Shown: positions 26,357 to 36,051, counted from the first letter of the stretch. The stretch is DNA of 64,000 bases from Pseudomonas veronii (GCF_001439695.1 NZ_JYLL01000032.1:1-64000); one strand, 5' to 3'. Notes: a model not told the origin generated them from the sequence alone. A program made the numbers and translations.

Positions 26357-28498
26357 ATGCATAACAAGATCCACAAGCGCGACAGCTTGCGCATTGACCC
26401 GCCCGAAACTTCATCCAGACGCGCCGATTGGCGGTGCCTGATCGCCCTGACCTGCTTGCTGGCCCCGGCGCCAGGCGCCCTCGCCGCCATCCCCGCCGAA
26501 TGGAAGAACACGGCATACGCCTATGAAGCCCAGCACAAGCCGTTACGTGAAGTCCTGGAAGATTTTGCCCAGACCTTCGGCACCCAACTCCAGATCGAGG
26601 GCCTGCTGGAGGGCAACGTCAACGGCAAGATACGCGCCAATACCCCGCAGTCGCTGCTCGACAGGCTGGGCGTTGAACACCGCTTCCAGTGGTATCTCTA
26701 CAACAACACCCTGCACATCAGCACCCTCGATCAGCAAGAGTCCGCACGCCTGGAGGTGTCGTCCGAAACCATTGCCGACCTCAAGCAGGCGCTGACCGAT
26801 ATCGGCCTGCTCGACAGTCGTTTCGGCTGGGGCGAATTGCCGGAGGACGGTGTCGTCCTGGTCTCCGGCCCCCGGCGCTATATCGAACAGATCAAGCAGT
26901 TCAGCAGCCAGCGCCGTTCACCGGACGAAAAGCAGAGCGTGTTGAGCTATCCGCTCAAGTTCGCCAACGCCGCGGACCGCCAAATGGAATACCGCAACGA
27001 AAGAATCACCATCCCCGGCGTGGCTACCATGCTGCGCGGGCTGCTCGACCCACGCAATCCCGCGATGCTCACCGGCATGACTCAGCGCTCCCCCGCGCAG
27101 TCCCAGCCCGCGCCCCTGACGCCGGCGTTCCCGCGCCTGAGCAACCCGCTGCTGGGGCAGATGCTCGGCACACCCGCGCCAACCGGGCCGGTGGACGCCG
27201 GCATAGCGCTGACGTCGCGGGCGCCGGTCAACCCCAGCCGAATCCGCGTCGAGGCCGATGTGCGCAACAACGCGATTCTGATCTATGACCTGCCGGAGCG
27301 TCAGGGGATGTACCGCGAGCTGATCAGTCAGCTCGACGTGGCGCGCAAACTGGTGGAAATCGACGCCATCATCCTCGACATCGAACGCACCCAATTACGT
27401 GAGTTCGGCGTCAACTGGGGCTTTCAAAACAGTCGCTTCCGCGGCGGGGTCAACATGGCGCCCGGCACCTCATCACAATTGTCGATCGAAAACCGCGACC
27501 GCTTTTACGCCGACGTGCGCGCCCTGGAAGCGCGCGGGCTGGCAACCATGGTCTCCAACCCATCGGTGCTCACCCTGGAAAACCAACCGGCGGTGATCGA
27601 CTTCAACCGCACCCAGTACCTGACGGCCGGCAGCGAGAACGCGACCATCCTGCCGATCACCGTCGGCACCAGTTTCCAGGTCGTGCCTCGCGTCATCACC
27701 AGCCGCGGTGGCCATCAGATCCACCTGGCGGTGGACATCGAAGACGGTAACTTCGACGAGTCCAACCCCGAACGCATCGGCCCCGATGTGCGTCGGGGCA
27801 AGGTCAGCACCCAGGCCGTCATGGCGGAAAAACGCTCCCTGGTGGTGGGCGGTTTCCATGTAACGAACAGCGCGGACAAGCAAAACAAGATCCCCTTGCT
27901 GGGGGACATTCCGTTGCTGGGCAAAGCGCTGTTCTCTTCGACGGAACGCCAGAACAACCGGCGCGAACGTTTGTTCATTCTCACCCCGCGCGTGATCGGC
28001 GATCAGTCCGACCCATCGCGTTACTTGCCGCAGGCCGACCAGAGCGAGTTGCAGGCCGCACTCAAACCCCTGGCACGGCGCTTGGCCCCACATCAGCCGG
28101 TGATCAACCGCAGCGACATCACCAGCATCCTGGCGCATCTGGTCAGCGGGCAAGTGCCCAAAGCCTTCAAGGCCGCACCGATGCCGCTGGCGTTGAACAC
28201 GTTGTGTACCCCTCGCGAGCTGTTGGCGCTCAATACCGAGCGCAGCCAGTGGTACGCCGGCCCGCAGTTCAACGTGGCGGTGGTGGTGCTGCGCAATCAG
28301 TACAAGCGCAACGTCCGCATCGATGAAAAAGAATGCAGCAACTCCGAGACCCTGGCGGTCACCGTCTGGCCACGCGCCTGGCTCAAGCCGGGCGAAGAAG
28401 CCGAAGTGTTCATCGCCATGCGCCCGGTGGTGAAGGATGAACACCTGAGTGTGCCGCGCCCGTCCCTGCTCACGCCAACCCGGAAGACCACGCCATGA
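26357..28498 (+). CDS. hrcC: T3SS outer-membrane secretin HrcC (SctC)
   Basis: 713-aa secretin. Signal peptide ends near residue 44 (GALAA). N0/N1/N3 domains follow (KPLREVLEDFAQTFGTQLQIEG, then VRNNAILIYDLPERQGMYRELISQLDVARKLVEIDA). The secretin core carries the family motif VPRVITSRGGHQIHLAVDIEDG and SLVVGGFHVTNSADKQNKIPLLGDIPLLG. The C-terminal tail after about 560 is longer than in many secretins and may hold the HrpT pilotin site. Stop and hrpT start overlap as ATGA. Confidence 0.96.
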   Translation: MHNKIHKRDSLRIDPPETSSRRADWRCLIALTCLLAPAPGALAAIPAEWKNTAYAYEAQHKPLREVLEDFAQTFGTQLQIEGLLEGNVNGKIRANTPQSLLDRLGVEHRFQWYLYNNTLHISTLDQQESARLEVSSETIADLKQALTDIGLLDSRFGWGELPEDGVVLVSGPRRYIEQIKQFSSQRRSPDEKQSVLSYPLKFANAADRQMEYRNERITIPGVATMLRGLLDPRNPAMLTGMTQRSPAQSQPAPLTPAFPRLSNPLLGQMLGTPAPTGPVDAGIALTSRAPVNPSRIRVEADVRNNAILIYDLPERQGMYRELISQLDVARKLVEIDAIILDIERTQLREFGVNWGFQNSRFRGGVNMAPGTSSQLSIENRDRFYADVRALEARGLATMVSNPSVLTLENQPAVIDFNRTQYLTAGSENATILPITVGTSFQVVPRVITSRGGHQIHLAVDIEDGNFDESNPERIGPDVRRGKVSTQAVMAEKRSLVVGGFHVTNSADKQNKIPLLGDIPLLGKALFSSTERQNNRRERLFILTPRVIGDQSDPSRYLPQADQSELQAALKPLARRLAPHQPVINRSDITSILAHLVSGQVPKAFKAAPMPLALNTLCTPRELLALNTERSQWYAGPQFNVAVVVLRNQYKRNVRIDEKECSNSETLAVTVWPRAWLKPGEEAEVFIAMRPVVKDEHLSVPRPSLLTPTRKTTP

Positions 28499-28698
28499 AG
28501 CCAAGACTGTTGTGCGCCACCCTGATGATTACCGCGTTGTTCATCAGCGGTTGCACCCCGACCTGCAAAGGGGACTCCTGCTCACGCCCACAATCGACCA
28601 GCGATAAATTGGTGATCTGGTGGCCGCCGCACATGCGCGTCGAACCCGGCCCGGCCGGGGAGCGTTCGGACTATCAAACGGTGTCGCTGGAACGATGA
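28495..28698 (+). CDS. hrpT: HrpT-like lipoprotein (secretin pilotin candidate)
   Basis: 67-aa lipoprotein with lipobox ISGC (Cys20) and little else. In P. syringae HrpT is needed for secretion and is thought to place the HrcC secretin. It overlaps hrcC and hrpV by four bases at each end. Confidence 0.8.
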   Translation: MKPRLLCATLMITALFISGCTPTCKGDSCSRPQSTSDKLVIWWPPHMRVEPGPAGERSDYQTVSLER

Positions 28699-29066
28699 AC
28701 GCCGGGAGGGTGCCGGACGATGAGCGGCATCGGCAGGCATTCTTCGATAGCCTGGTGAGCGGCGATGCCGCTCACCTGCCGTTGTGCCTGGGCATCGCCC
28801 TGCACACACGGCACGCCAACGCCCGCCCGGGGTTGGCATTGCACATCAGCCAGGCGGCCTTGCAAGCCGGGCAACTGCAACGCGTGCTGGAACGCCGTTT
28901 CGATCAGGCAGTGGTATTTGATGGCTGCTATATCTACCTCGATGCCCAGGGCGCACTGGTGATCTGGCACGCCCTGCCCGCCGAGCTTCAGGCCGTGGAT
29001 CAAGTCCTCAGCCGAATGCTGTCGCTGGCCGACCTCGACGCCTTGGATGGTTTTGCCAACCGCTGA
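28695..29066 (+). CDS. hrpV: HrpV-like negative regulator of T3SS
   Basis: 123-aa cytoplasmic protein in the position of hrpV, whose product in P. syringae binds HrpS and blocks hrpL activation until HrpG titrates it. The start at 28695 is set by the ATGA overlap with hrpT. The upstream extension to 28620 lies inside hrpT. Its stop abuts the hrcU stop from the other strand. Confidence 0.78.
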   Translation: MNAGRVPDDERHRQAFFDSLVSGDAAHLPLCLGIALHTRHANARPGLALHISQAALQAGQLQRVLERRFDQAVVFDGCYIYLDAQGALVIWHALPAELQAVDQVLSRMLSLADLDALDGFANR

Positions 29067-30164
29067 TCAGCGCTGCTCCAGCTCCGGCAACTCGAGGGTT
29101 TCACGCTTGGCCTCATCGTCGAGGTCGCGCAAGGTACGGTAGATCAACGCCACCGCGTGCAAGGTCTCGCGCGGAATGCCCGCCCCCAGTTTTGCCTCGT
29201 ACAGCGTGCGCGCCAACCATACGCATTGAATCACCGGGACATCCGCCGCCTTGGCTCGATCAATCAGCTTACGCGCATTCGCGTCCGTGCCCTTGGCCAC
29301 CAGTTTCGGCAGCGGCGTTTGGCCGGGGCGGTAATACAACGCGACGGCAAAGTGCGTCGGGTTGACCACCAGCATGTCCGACTCCTCCAGCTTGGGCAGC
29401 TTGACCTTGGGTTCTTCCTGGGCCAACTGATAAGCCAACGAGCGCCGCTGGCCCTTGACGTGGGGATCGCCCTCCATGTCTTTGTACTCTTTGACCACCT
29501 CGACCTGAGTCATACGCATGCGCTTGGCAAAAAAGTACTTCTGCAACGTCAGGTCGATAAGCGCCAGCACCAGCAGCACCCCCAGACACGCATGCAACAA
29601 GTGCCGAAAGAGTGTGATCAGCGCGAGGATGTAGGTTTGCAGATCGCTGTTGGCAAGGTTGATCAGGGCCCCCAGCGACGGGCCAATCACCACGTACAGT
29701 ATCAAGCCCAGGAGCAATGACTTGCCGATGCCCATCAACAAGTTCATGAGGGATTGGGCGGAGAACATCTGCTTGAGCTGGGTGAGCGGGTTCAACCGGT
29801 TGAAGTCCAACTTCAGGGATTCGGGGGCGAACAGCAAGCCGAACTGCATCCAGCTGCTGATCAGTTTCACCCCGATCGCGACCCCGACCATCAGCAGGCC
29901 GAAGGAGAAAAACAACACCAGCGCCTCCGTCAGCACTTCTTCCAGGGCGCGCGCAAAGGGTTGCCCTATGCGCGCCAGCGGCAGTGCGATCATCTGCTGG
30001 AAGCGCTGCATGCTGGTGTCGGCCGTGAACAAGGCGATCTCACTCAAGGCCGTCAGTACCAGCAACTTACCCACGTCCTGGCTCTGCGCGACTTGGCCTT
30101 TCTTGCGCTGGTCACGCAGTTTCTTGGCACTGGCGGGGTGTTTCTTTTCCCCTGAGTCACTCAT
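29067..30164 (-). CDS. hrcU: T3SS export-gate switch protein HrcU (SctU)
   Basis: 365-aa FlhB/YscU-family protein. The N-terminal basic segment is followed by four membrane spans, then a cytoplasmic domain with the autocleavage motif N268-P-T-H271. Cleavage there switches secretion from early to late substrates together with HrpP. It overlaps hrcT by four bases and is the last gene of the hrpJ operon. Confidence 0.96.
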   Translation of the reverse strand: MSDSGEKKHPASAKKLRDQRKKGQVAQSQDVGKLLVLTALSEIALFTADTSMQRFQQMIALPLARIGQPFARALEEVLTEALVLFFSFGLLMVGVAIGVKLISSWMQFGLLFAPESLKLDFNRLNPLTQLKQMFSAQSLMNLLMGIGKSLLLGLILYVVIGPSLGALINLANSDLQTYILALITLFRHLLHACLGVLLVLALIDLTLQKYFFAKRMRMTQVEVVKEYKDMEGDPHVKGQRRSLAYQLAQEEPKVKLPKLEESDMLVVNPTHFAVALYYRPGQTPLPKLVAKGTDANARKLIDRAKAADVPVIQCVWLARTLYEAKLGAGIPRETLHAVALIYRTLRDLDDEAKRETLELPELEQR

Positions 30165-30955
30165 GTAAAAGGCCCCTTGAACAGCAGGCCCAGGGAATGC
30201 TTGAGGTCACTCAGCAGCGCCATGCGCCCGACGATCAAGTCCTGCAGCAGGGCGAAATACAGCAGCAGAATACCGATGCCGGCCAGGCATTTAATCGGCG
30301 GGGCCAGCGTACTCACCTGCAGTTGCGGGCTGTAGATCCCCAACAGTGCCACGCCGAACTCGAGCAACAGCAGTACGGCGATAAAGGGCGCGGCGTACAG
30401 CATCATGTGAGTGAAGGTGTCGCCGACCAACTCGACAAACACACTGAGGCCATTGGCCGCCGGCAACGGAAACCACACGGTCGGCGGCCAGATCAGATAG
30501 CTGTCCCAGATCACCTGGGTCAGTGCGCCCAGGCCCAGGCTGGCCATCAATAAAAAAATCGCCAGTTGCTTGAACAAATGCCCGATCGGCGTGGCGTCGG
30601 GGCCCAGCGACGGGTTGAGCTGACCGCCGGCCAAAGCCCCGCGCTGGTTGTCCAACAGCGCCCCGACCGACTCGAACATCCAGAACGGCATCGACAGCAA
30701 CACCCCCAGCAAAACGCCCAGGATCGCCTCTTTGAGCACCAGCGCGCCCAACATCATCGCGGAGAGTTCCTGCCCCATCAGCGCCGCATGAATACCCGGC
30801 GCGGGCATCAACGCCATGACCATCACCACGGCGTGCCTGGGCATGCCGCGAATGTGCTGGAAACAGAACGCCGCGACCAGAAAAGCGCAGGGGTAGATGC
30901 GTGCCATGCCAATCAGCAGGCTTGGCAGTAAATCAAGATAGAGCAGCATGGGCAC
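30161..30955 (-). CDS. hrcT: T3SS export-gate protein HrcT (SctT)
   Basis: 264-aa FliR/YscT-family inner-membrane protein with several hydrophobic helices, including FVELVGDTFTHMMLYAAPFIAVLLLLEFGVALLG. Forms the SctRST export channel. Three bases separate it from hrcS. The intact gene is noteworthy because related P. fluorescens rsc loci can lack parts of this region. Confidence 0.94.
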   Translation of the reverse strand: MPMLLYLDLLPSLLIGMARIYPCAFLVAAFCFQHIRGMPRHAVVMVMALMPAPGIHAALMGQELSAMMLGALVLKEAILGVLLGVLLSMPFWMFESVGALLDNQRGALAGGQLNPSLGPDATPIGHLFKQLAIFLLMASLGLGALTQVIWDSYLIWPPTVWFPLPAANGLSVFVELVGDTFTHMMLYAAPFIAVLLLLEFGVALLGIYSPQLQVSTLAPPIKCLAGIGILLLYFALLQDLIVGRMALLSDLKHSLGLLFKGPFT

Positions 30956-30958
30956 GCC

Positions 30959-31222
30959 TCAATTCAAGGCCGAACGGGCGATCATGTCGAACGTCAGGTT
31001 GATCAACTGGACCAACTCCAGGCCAATCCAACGCCCGGTCACCACCAACGTGACGCCAACGGCGACCAGCTTGACGCCGAAAGGCAGCGTCTGGTCTTGT
31101 ATCTGCATCAGCGCCTGGATCAGTGACGTCAGGACGCCCACGATCACCGCGACAATCAGCGGCGGCGCCGTCAGCACCACCACCAGCAGCATGCCCTGTT
31201 TGAACAGTACGATCGGTTCCAT
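30959..31222 (-). CDS. hrcS: T3SS export-gate protein HrcS (SctS)
   Basis: 87-aa FliQ/YscS-family protein with two membrane helices (MLLVVVLTAPPLIVAVIVGVLTSLIQA and LVAVGVTLVVTGRWIGLELVQL). Full family length. It lies 7 bp after hrcR in the hrcRSTU run. Confidence 0.95.
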   Translation of the reverse strand: MEPIVLFKQGMLLVVVLTAPPLIVAVIVGVLTSLIQALMQIQDQTLPFGVKLVAVGVTLVVTGRWIGLELVQLINLTFDMIARSALN

Positions 31223-31229
31223 AGGCAGC

Positions 31230-31883
31230 TCAGAGATAGGAAAGGAACAGGCTGTCCAGCAGCCGCGACCAGCCGGACACCATCACAAACAGCAGTAATT
31301 TGAGCGGCAGGGAAATGGTCATGGGCGAGACCATTTGCATCCCCAGCGCCAGCAGCAGGTTGGAGACAATCAGGTCGATCACGATAAAGGGTATGTAGAT
31401 CAAGAAGCCGATCTCGAACCCCGCCTGCAACTGCGACAACACATACGCCGGGATCAGCAGGATCAGGTCTTCGCGCTGGACCTCCTGCGCCATGGCCGGC
31501 GGCCACATGCGCGCGGTGTTTTCCAGCAGGTGGGTGAGGATGTCCGGGTCACTGTTACGCACCATGAACGTCCGCAACGGCTGCACCGCCTCAAGCCCGG
31601 TCTGTTGCAGCGTGCTCACGTTGCTCAAGTCCAGGGGCGATACCTTGACGACCTCCGCGATCTCATAGCCCACCGGCGCCATGATGAACAGCGTCGCCGC
31701 CAATGCGATGCCGTTGATGGCCATGCTGGGCGGCACCTGCTGCACACCGATCGCGTTGCGGGTAATCATCAGCACAATCACGATCTTCAAGAACGCGGTG
31801 CAGACGATCAACAGCATGGGCATCAACGACAAGGCCCCCACGAACACGGCCAGGACAATCGGGTCTACGCCTTGAAAACTCAT
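31230..31883 (-). CDS. hrcR: T3SS export-gate protein HrcR (SctR)
   Basis: 217-aa FliP/YscR-family protein. Signatures include RNAIGVQQVPPSMAINGIAL and LIPAYVLSQLQAGFEIGFLIYIPFIVIDLIVSNLLLALGMQMVSP. ATG 31883 overlaps the hrcQ stop as ATGA. The upstream extension of the frame is inside hrcQ and rejected. Confidence 0.96.
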   Translation of the reverse strand: MSFQGVDPIVLAVFVGALSLMPMLLIVCTAFLKIVIVLMITRNAIGVQQVPPSMAINGIALAATLFIMAPVGYEIAEVVKVSPLDLSNVSTLQQTGLEAVQPLRTFMVRNSDPDILTHLLENTARMWPPAMAQEVQREDLILLIPAYVLSQLQAGFEIGFLIYIPFIVIDLIVSNLLLALGMQMVSPMTISLPLKLLLFVMVSGWSRLLDSLFLSYL

Positions 31884-32893
31884 CGGGAAAAAATCACACG
31901 AGACATCTGCAACCCCAGGCGACCGTCCACCTCCACCAATTGCCCCACGCCCAGCGGGCGGTCGCCGTAATACAACCCGGCCATGCCCGGCGCATACCCG
32001 GAAATGCCCAGCACCGCGCCGGGCGCCAGGTTGCGCAGCTCGCCGAGGGTCAGGTTGAGCGTGCCGCATCGCACATTGAGCGCCATGCTCAGTTCGTCGA
32101 ACGGTTCATGCCCGAAGACATCCACCACCGGCGTGTCGTCTTCATGCCCTGCATAGGGCGGTGTTGCGAAATCCTCTTCCAAAGGCGCTTCCTCGATCGA
32201 AGTAAGGGTCAGGCAGACAGGCCCGGATTCATCATCAATAAACACGCACAGGCGTTGCCTGCCGACCTGCACATGGCCGTTGCCATGGGCTTGGAAATAC
32301 ACCTGCTCGAACATCAGCACATCGCCGGCGCGCAGGCCGCGCAATTGGCTGAGGGGCACGCGCAGGCGCCCGATCGTCACGGGCAGCGCCAACTGAAAAC
32401 GCGTCGGCATCGGGCTGGCCATGCGGCGCCACGGCCCGGCCTCGCACAACGCCAGAAAGCTCTCGGTCGACAGCCACAGATAGCCCACCACGTGGGAAGC
32501 GCCGAGCGTCACGCACAACCGGCAACCGAAGTTCAACGGCCGGGCAGAGGGCAATAGCCGCAGATGCCCCAACAGCGCCCGCACCTGGGCACTCAAATGA
32601 TGTTGAAACAGGGCCCAGAACCAGGAGTCCGGATCGTTGCCCGCCTGCGCCAACGTCACCGGGCATTCGCCCAGCAAGCTGAATTGCGGCCCCGGCTCAC
32701 TGAACCCCAATACGCCGCAGGCTGTTTCGAAACAGAGCGGCTGGACGCCCATGGGGGCCGCCCCGGGTTCCAGCCGCAACTCTCCGCGCAGCTCGCCAAC
32801 CTGGTACGACATGCGCAATCCGCGCCCCAACCGTTGCCGGGCCGCCACCACATCGCCCTTGACCGTGGGTAACGCCAGGGAGGGCATCATCAT
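31880..32893 (-). CDS. hrcQ: T3SS cytoplasmic-ring protein HrcQ (SctQ), undivided
   Basis: 337-aa sorting-platform protein with a C-terminal SpoA/FliN-like domain (LSMALNVRCGTLNLTLGELRNLAPGAVLGI to LQMSRVIFSR) and a preceding SpoA1-like segment (LALPVTIGRLRVPLSQLRGLRAGDVLMF). P. syringae encodes this as two genes, hrcQA and hrcQB. Here one uninterrupted frame carries both parts. Overlaps hrpP and hrcR by four bases each. Confidence 0.92.
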   Translation of the reverse strand: MMMPSLALPTVKGDVVAARQRLGRGLRMSYQVGELRGELRLEPGAAPMGVQPLCFETACGVLGFSEPGPQFSLLGECPVTLAQAGNDPDSWFWALFQHHLSAQVRALLGHLRLLPSARPLNFGCRLCVTLGASHVVGYLWLSTESFLALCEAGPWRRMASPMPTRFQLALPVTIGRLRVPLSQLRGLRAGDVLMFEQVYFQAHGNGHVQVGRQRLCVFIDDESGPVCLTLTSIEEAPLEEDFATPPYAGHEDDTPVVDVFGHEPFDELSMALNVRCGTLNLTLGELRNLAPGAVLGISGYAPGMAGLYYGDRPLGVGQLVEVDGRLGLQMSRVIFSR

Positions 32894-33345
32894 GCCAGCG
32901 CCGTATGTGCCAAATGCACGCTGACCGGCCGTGCCAGGCTCGCGGCGAGCCTTTGCTCGAACTGTTGCCGTACCCCGCTGAGCCAGCGCGTCGTGCCCTC
33001 TCGCTCGGCGCGCAACTCAACCCTCCAGGCGCCCTGCTCTCGGCCGATGCTGCTGTCGATCCGCCCCAGGTGCGGCAAATACAAGACCGCCGTCAGCGGC
33101 CACTGCGACACGCCGTCCATCCGCGAAACCAATTGCTCGCTCAACGCATCGACCCTGGCGGTTTCCCCCGAAGCCTTGATTCCGGCCAGGAACTGCCATT
33201 GGCTCGCGTCGTCGCTGTCATCATTCAACAACTGGGCAAACAGCCGTTGCTCCCAAGGCGCCAGCGCGTCGATTGCCGGCACACGGTCGCCCCAGAACTC
33301 AAGCGGGTACTGGCGCTCAGACGGGTTGACTGAAACGTGGTTCAT
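32890..33345 (-). CDS. hrpP: T3SS substrate-switch/ruler protein HrpP (SctP)
   Basis: 151-aa protein, position and size as P. syringae HrpP. A C-terminal T3S4-like region (WRVELRAEREGTTRWLSGVRQQFEQRLAASL) would contact HrcU. ATG 33345 overlaps the hrpO stop. The extension to 33405 lies within hrpO. Confidence 0.82.
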   Translation of the reverse strand: MNHVSVNPSERQYPLEFWGDRVPAIDALAPWEQRLFAQLLNDDSDDASQWQFLAGIKASGETARVDALSEQLVSRMDGVSQWPLTAVLYLPHLGRIDSSIGREQGAWRVELRAEREGTTRWLSGVRQQFEQRLAASLARPVSVHLAHTALA

Positions 33346-33770
33346 AGCGGTTCCTGCGCGAGTAAATGGGAGAGTTCTTGGATTTTTTCCACCTGGCGCA
33401 GACACAAGGTCACGTGCTTTTGCGCACTGCCGACCTGCACCGCCTGCTCTTCGCGTTGCCCTTGCAGGGTCTTCAACTGGCTTTCTTCGCGGCGGGTGCC
33501 GGCCGACAAGTGCTGCTCCTTGGCGCTCCAGGTTTTCAGCGCCTTGAAGGTCACCACCTGGCCCTGGTGTTCACTCAACAGTTGCGCGCATTGCCGGGCC
33601 TCTTCCTGGCGCGTTTGCTCCAGCGTCTCCTGGGCCTGCTGGATATGCGCGACCAGCGTTTGATGCGCCCGCTTGGCCTCGCGCAGCGCCCGCTCGGCGC
33701 GGTCTGCGCGGTATCGACGCAAGCGCCGCAAGGTGTCGATGTCACTCGGCAATACTTCAGAAAGGGACAT
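33342..33770 (-). CDS. hrpO: T3SS ATPase stalk protein HrpO (SctO)
   Basis: 142-aa YscO/FliJ-like coiled coil, almost entirely charged helix (RADRAERALREAKRAHQTLVAHIQQAQETLEQTRQEEARQ). Such proteins insert in the centre of the SctN hexamer. Overlaps hrcN by 14 bp and hrpP by four. Confidence 0.86.
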   Translation of the reverse strand: MSLSEVLPSDIDTLRRLRRYRADRAERALREAKRAHQTLVAHIQQAQETLEQTRQEEARQCAQLLSEHQGQVVTFKALKTWSAKEQHLSAGTRREESQLKTLQGQREEQAVQVGSAQKHVTLCLRQVEKIQELSHLLAQEPL

Positions 33771-35115
33771 AGGCAGTCAGCTCCATCAGGTGATCCAGGG
33801 TCGAGGCGATGGGCGAGGGTTCACGCAGGTCCTGGCGCAGGAAGTCATCCACCGCCTGGCGGCTGTCCACGGCCAGATCGGTCAGCGCATCGTTGCCGGG
33901 CTGGTACTCGCCCAACTTGAGCATCAACTCGATCTGCTGGTAAGCCGACAACAGGCGGCGCAACGCCGTGCCCGACTGGATGTGCCCAGGCTCGGCAACG
34001 TTGCTCAAAATTCGCGAAAGGCTGGCCAGCACATCCACTGCCGGGTAGTGGCCCCGCTCGGCCAGCTTGCGAGACAGCACGATATGGCCGTCGAGCAGCG
34101 AGCGAACTTCATCGGCCACCGGATCGCTCATCGAGTCCTGCTCAATCAGCACGGTGTAGATCGCGGTGATCACGCCTTCGCGCGTCAACCCGGCGCGCTC
34201 CACCAAGCGCGGCAACAAGCTGTACACCGACGGCGGCAAACCACCGCGGCCCAACGGTTCGCCGGCGGCCAGGCCGATTTCACGCTGGGCCCTGGCGAAA
34301 CGGGTCAACGAGTCGATCAGCAACAACACCCGCTTGCCCTTGCGCCGGAAACCTTCGGCCAGCGCCGTCGCCGTGAACGCGGCACGCGCGCGCTCCATGC
34401 TGGAGCGGTCGGACGTGGCGCACACCAGCACGGCCTTGGCACGCAACTGGTCATCCAGTTCGTGATCGAGGAACTCGCGCAATTCGCGGCCCCGTTCACC
34501 GATCAGGCCGAACACAATCACATCGCATTCCACGTTACGGGCGATCTCGGCCAACAACGTGGTTTTGCCGCAACCGGCGCCGGCGAACAGCCCGACGCGC
34601 TGGCCCTCGCCCAACGTCAGCAAGCCATCGATCGAGCGCACGCCAGTGGCCAACGCGCGACTGATGCGCGGGCGCTCCGTGGGCAATGGCGCCTCGCACA
34701 ACACCGTGGTCGCGTCGGGCGTATCCGCCTCGACGAACGCACTGGGGCCCTCGCCGGCAATCGGCCGACCAAAACCATCCAGCACCTGGCCCAACAGCTC
34801 GTCGCTGACCCGCACCCGGTGCGGCACCCCCAGGCGCTCCACCGCGGCGCCGACGCGCACCCCCTCCAGATTGCCCAGGGCACTGAGCACCGCATCCTGC
34901 TGATCGAACCCGATGATTTCGGCCAGCATGTAATCGCCAGGCTTTTTTTCGACCTGGCACAGATCACCGATACGCGCCTGGGGCAGCCGGCACTGCAACA
35001 GCATGCCGTTGACACGCTGGATACGCCCGCGCATCGACACCGGCGCGAAACGGGCCAGGCCCTGGGACTGAATCAATTGCCACGCGTCGAGACGCTCCTG
35101 CACCGTGCCGCTCAC
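33757..35115 (-). CDS. hrcN: T3SS ATPase HrcN (SctN)
   Basis: 452-aa FliI/YscN-family ATPase that strips chaperones from substrates. Walker A AGAGCGKT (178-185), Walker B VLLLIDSLTRFARAQREIGLAAGE and the family signature PPSVYSLLPRLVERAG. ATGA overlap with hrpQ. Confidence 0.97.
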   Translation of the reverse strand: MSGTVQERLDAWQLIQSQGLARFAPVSMRGRIQRVNGMLLQCRLPQARIGDLCQVEKKPGDYMLAEIIGFDQQDAVLSALGNLEGVRVGAAVERLGVPHRVRVSDELLGQVLDGFGRPIAGEGPSAFVEADTPDATTVLCEAPLPTERPRISRALATGVRSIDGLLTLGEGQRVGLFAGAGCGKTTLLAEIARNVECDVIVFGLIGERGRELREFLDHELDDQLRAKAVLVCATSDRSSMERARAAFTATALAEGFRRKGKRVLLLIDSLTRFARAQREIGLAAGEPLGRGGLPPSVYSLLPRLVERAGLTREGVITAIYTVLIEQDSMSDPVADEVRSLLDGHIVLSRKLAERGHYPAVDVLASLSRILSNVAEPGHIQSGTALRRLLSAYQQIELMLKLGEYQPGNDALTDLAVDSRQAVDDFLRQDLREPSPIASTLDHLMELTAYVPF

Positions 35116-36014
35116 CAGCGCACCTCATAGCGTTGCGCGCCGTCGAACACCACCTTGCTGTTGTCGATCAGCACCAGCCGCAGGCCATCCACTTCATCGC
35201 CGACGAACAAACGGTCGCCGTGTTCCAACACCACATGACCGCTCGGCCCGCCGACGATCTGCAAGATCTTGAACGGCAGGATGCTGTCACGTACCCGTAC
35301 ACGACTGATCACCGGCACGGCGGTATCGAACTGTTCAGCAAAGCGGCTGAGCATGCGCGCCACGAGTTCGACCTCTTCCTGGGACACATCGCCATTGAGG
35401 GCGATCTGCCCATTGATCACCTGCAAGCCGACGCGATGGTCCAGCTCGCGCTCGCCGAGCATCTTGAGCAACTGCTGACGCACCTCGAGCGGCGAACCGA
35501 GGTTGGGCTTTTGCGGCTCGACGGGCATCAACGACGCCTGGGCCTCATGCTCGCCGGTGGACGCCATGCCGACCGCCACAATGATGACCGCACACACCAG
35601 CACCAGGCTGATCAGGCGCTTCTGCTGAAACGGCGGGATGGACGACAGCACCAGCGCGGGCGGCGCCTCCTGGCGCGGCTCGGCGGCTGGCGTGACCTGC
35701 GCGACCGCCGCCCGGGGCCAAGGCTGGTCGGCCAAGGCGACGCACAGGCGAATGCTGCCCAGCGAAAAAGGCGTATTGAGCGCCAGGTCGGCGATCTGTG
35801 CCAGCGCCTGCCCGGTGCTGCTTTGCAACAGCCCGGCTTCCGCCTGCACCGACCAGAACCCGTCGATCAACCGCAGCCGCGCATGATGCTCGACCACCCC
35901 GGCGTCGGTCAGCAGCAGGTCGGCGTCCGTGTGACAACCCAGGCTCCACTGCTCGCCAAACAACGGCAACGCAGCGCCCTGATTCAAACCCTCCAACACG
36001 CGCAGTTCAAACAT
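35112..36014 (-). CDS. hrpQ: T3SS inner-membrane ring protein HrpQ (SctD)
   Basis: 300-aa protein with an N-terminal FHA-like cytoplasmic domain (LPLFGEQWSLGCHTDADLLLTDAGVVEHHARL), one membrane helix (LISLVLVCAVIIVAVGMAS) and a periplasmic domain. ATG 36014 is chosen because GGAGG lies 8 nt upstream. A TTG two codons earlier is possible. Partner of HrcJ in the inner ring. Confidence 0.9.
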   Translation of the reverse strand: MFELRVLEGLNQGAALPLFGEQWSLGCHTDADLLLTDAGVVEHHARLRLIDGFWSVQAEAGLLQSSTGQALAQIADLALNTPFSLGSIRLCVALADQPWPRAAVAQVTPAAEPRQEAPPALVLSSIPPFQQKRLISLVLVCAVIIVAVGMASTGEHEAQASLMPVEPQKPNLGSPLEVRQQLLKMLGERELDHRVGLQVINGQIALNGDVSQEEVELVARMLSRFAEQFDTAVPVISRVRVRDSILPFKILQIVGGPSGHVVLEHGDRLFVGDEVDGLRLVLIDNSKVVFDGAQRYEVRW

Positions 36015-36051
36015 CAGCAAGCCCTCCCTGGCGTGGGTATGTACGTTGCAC

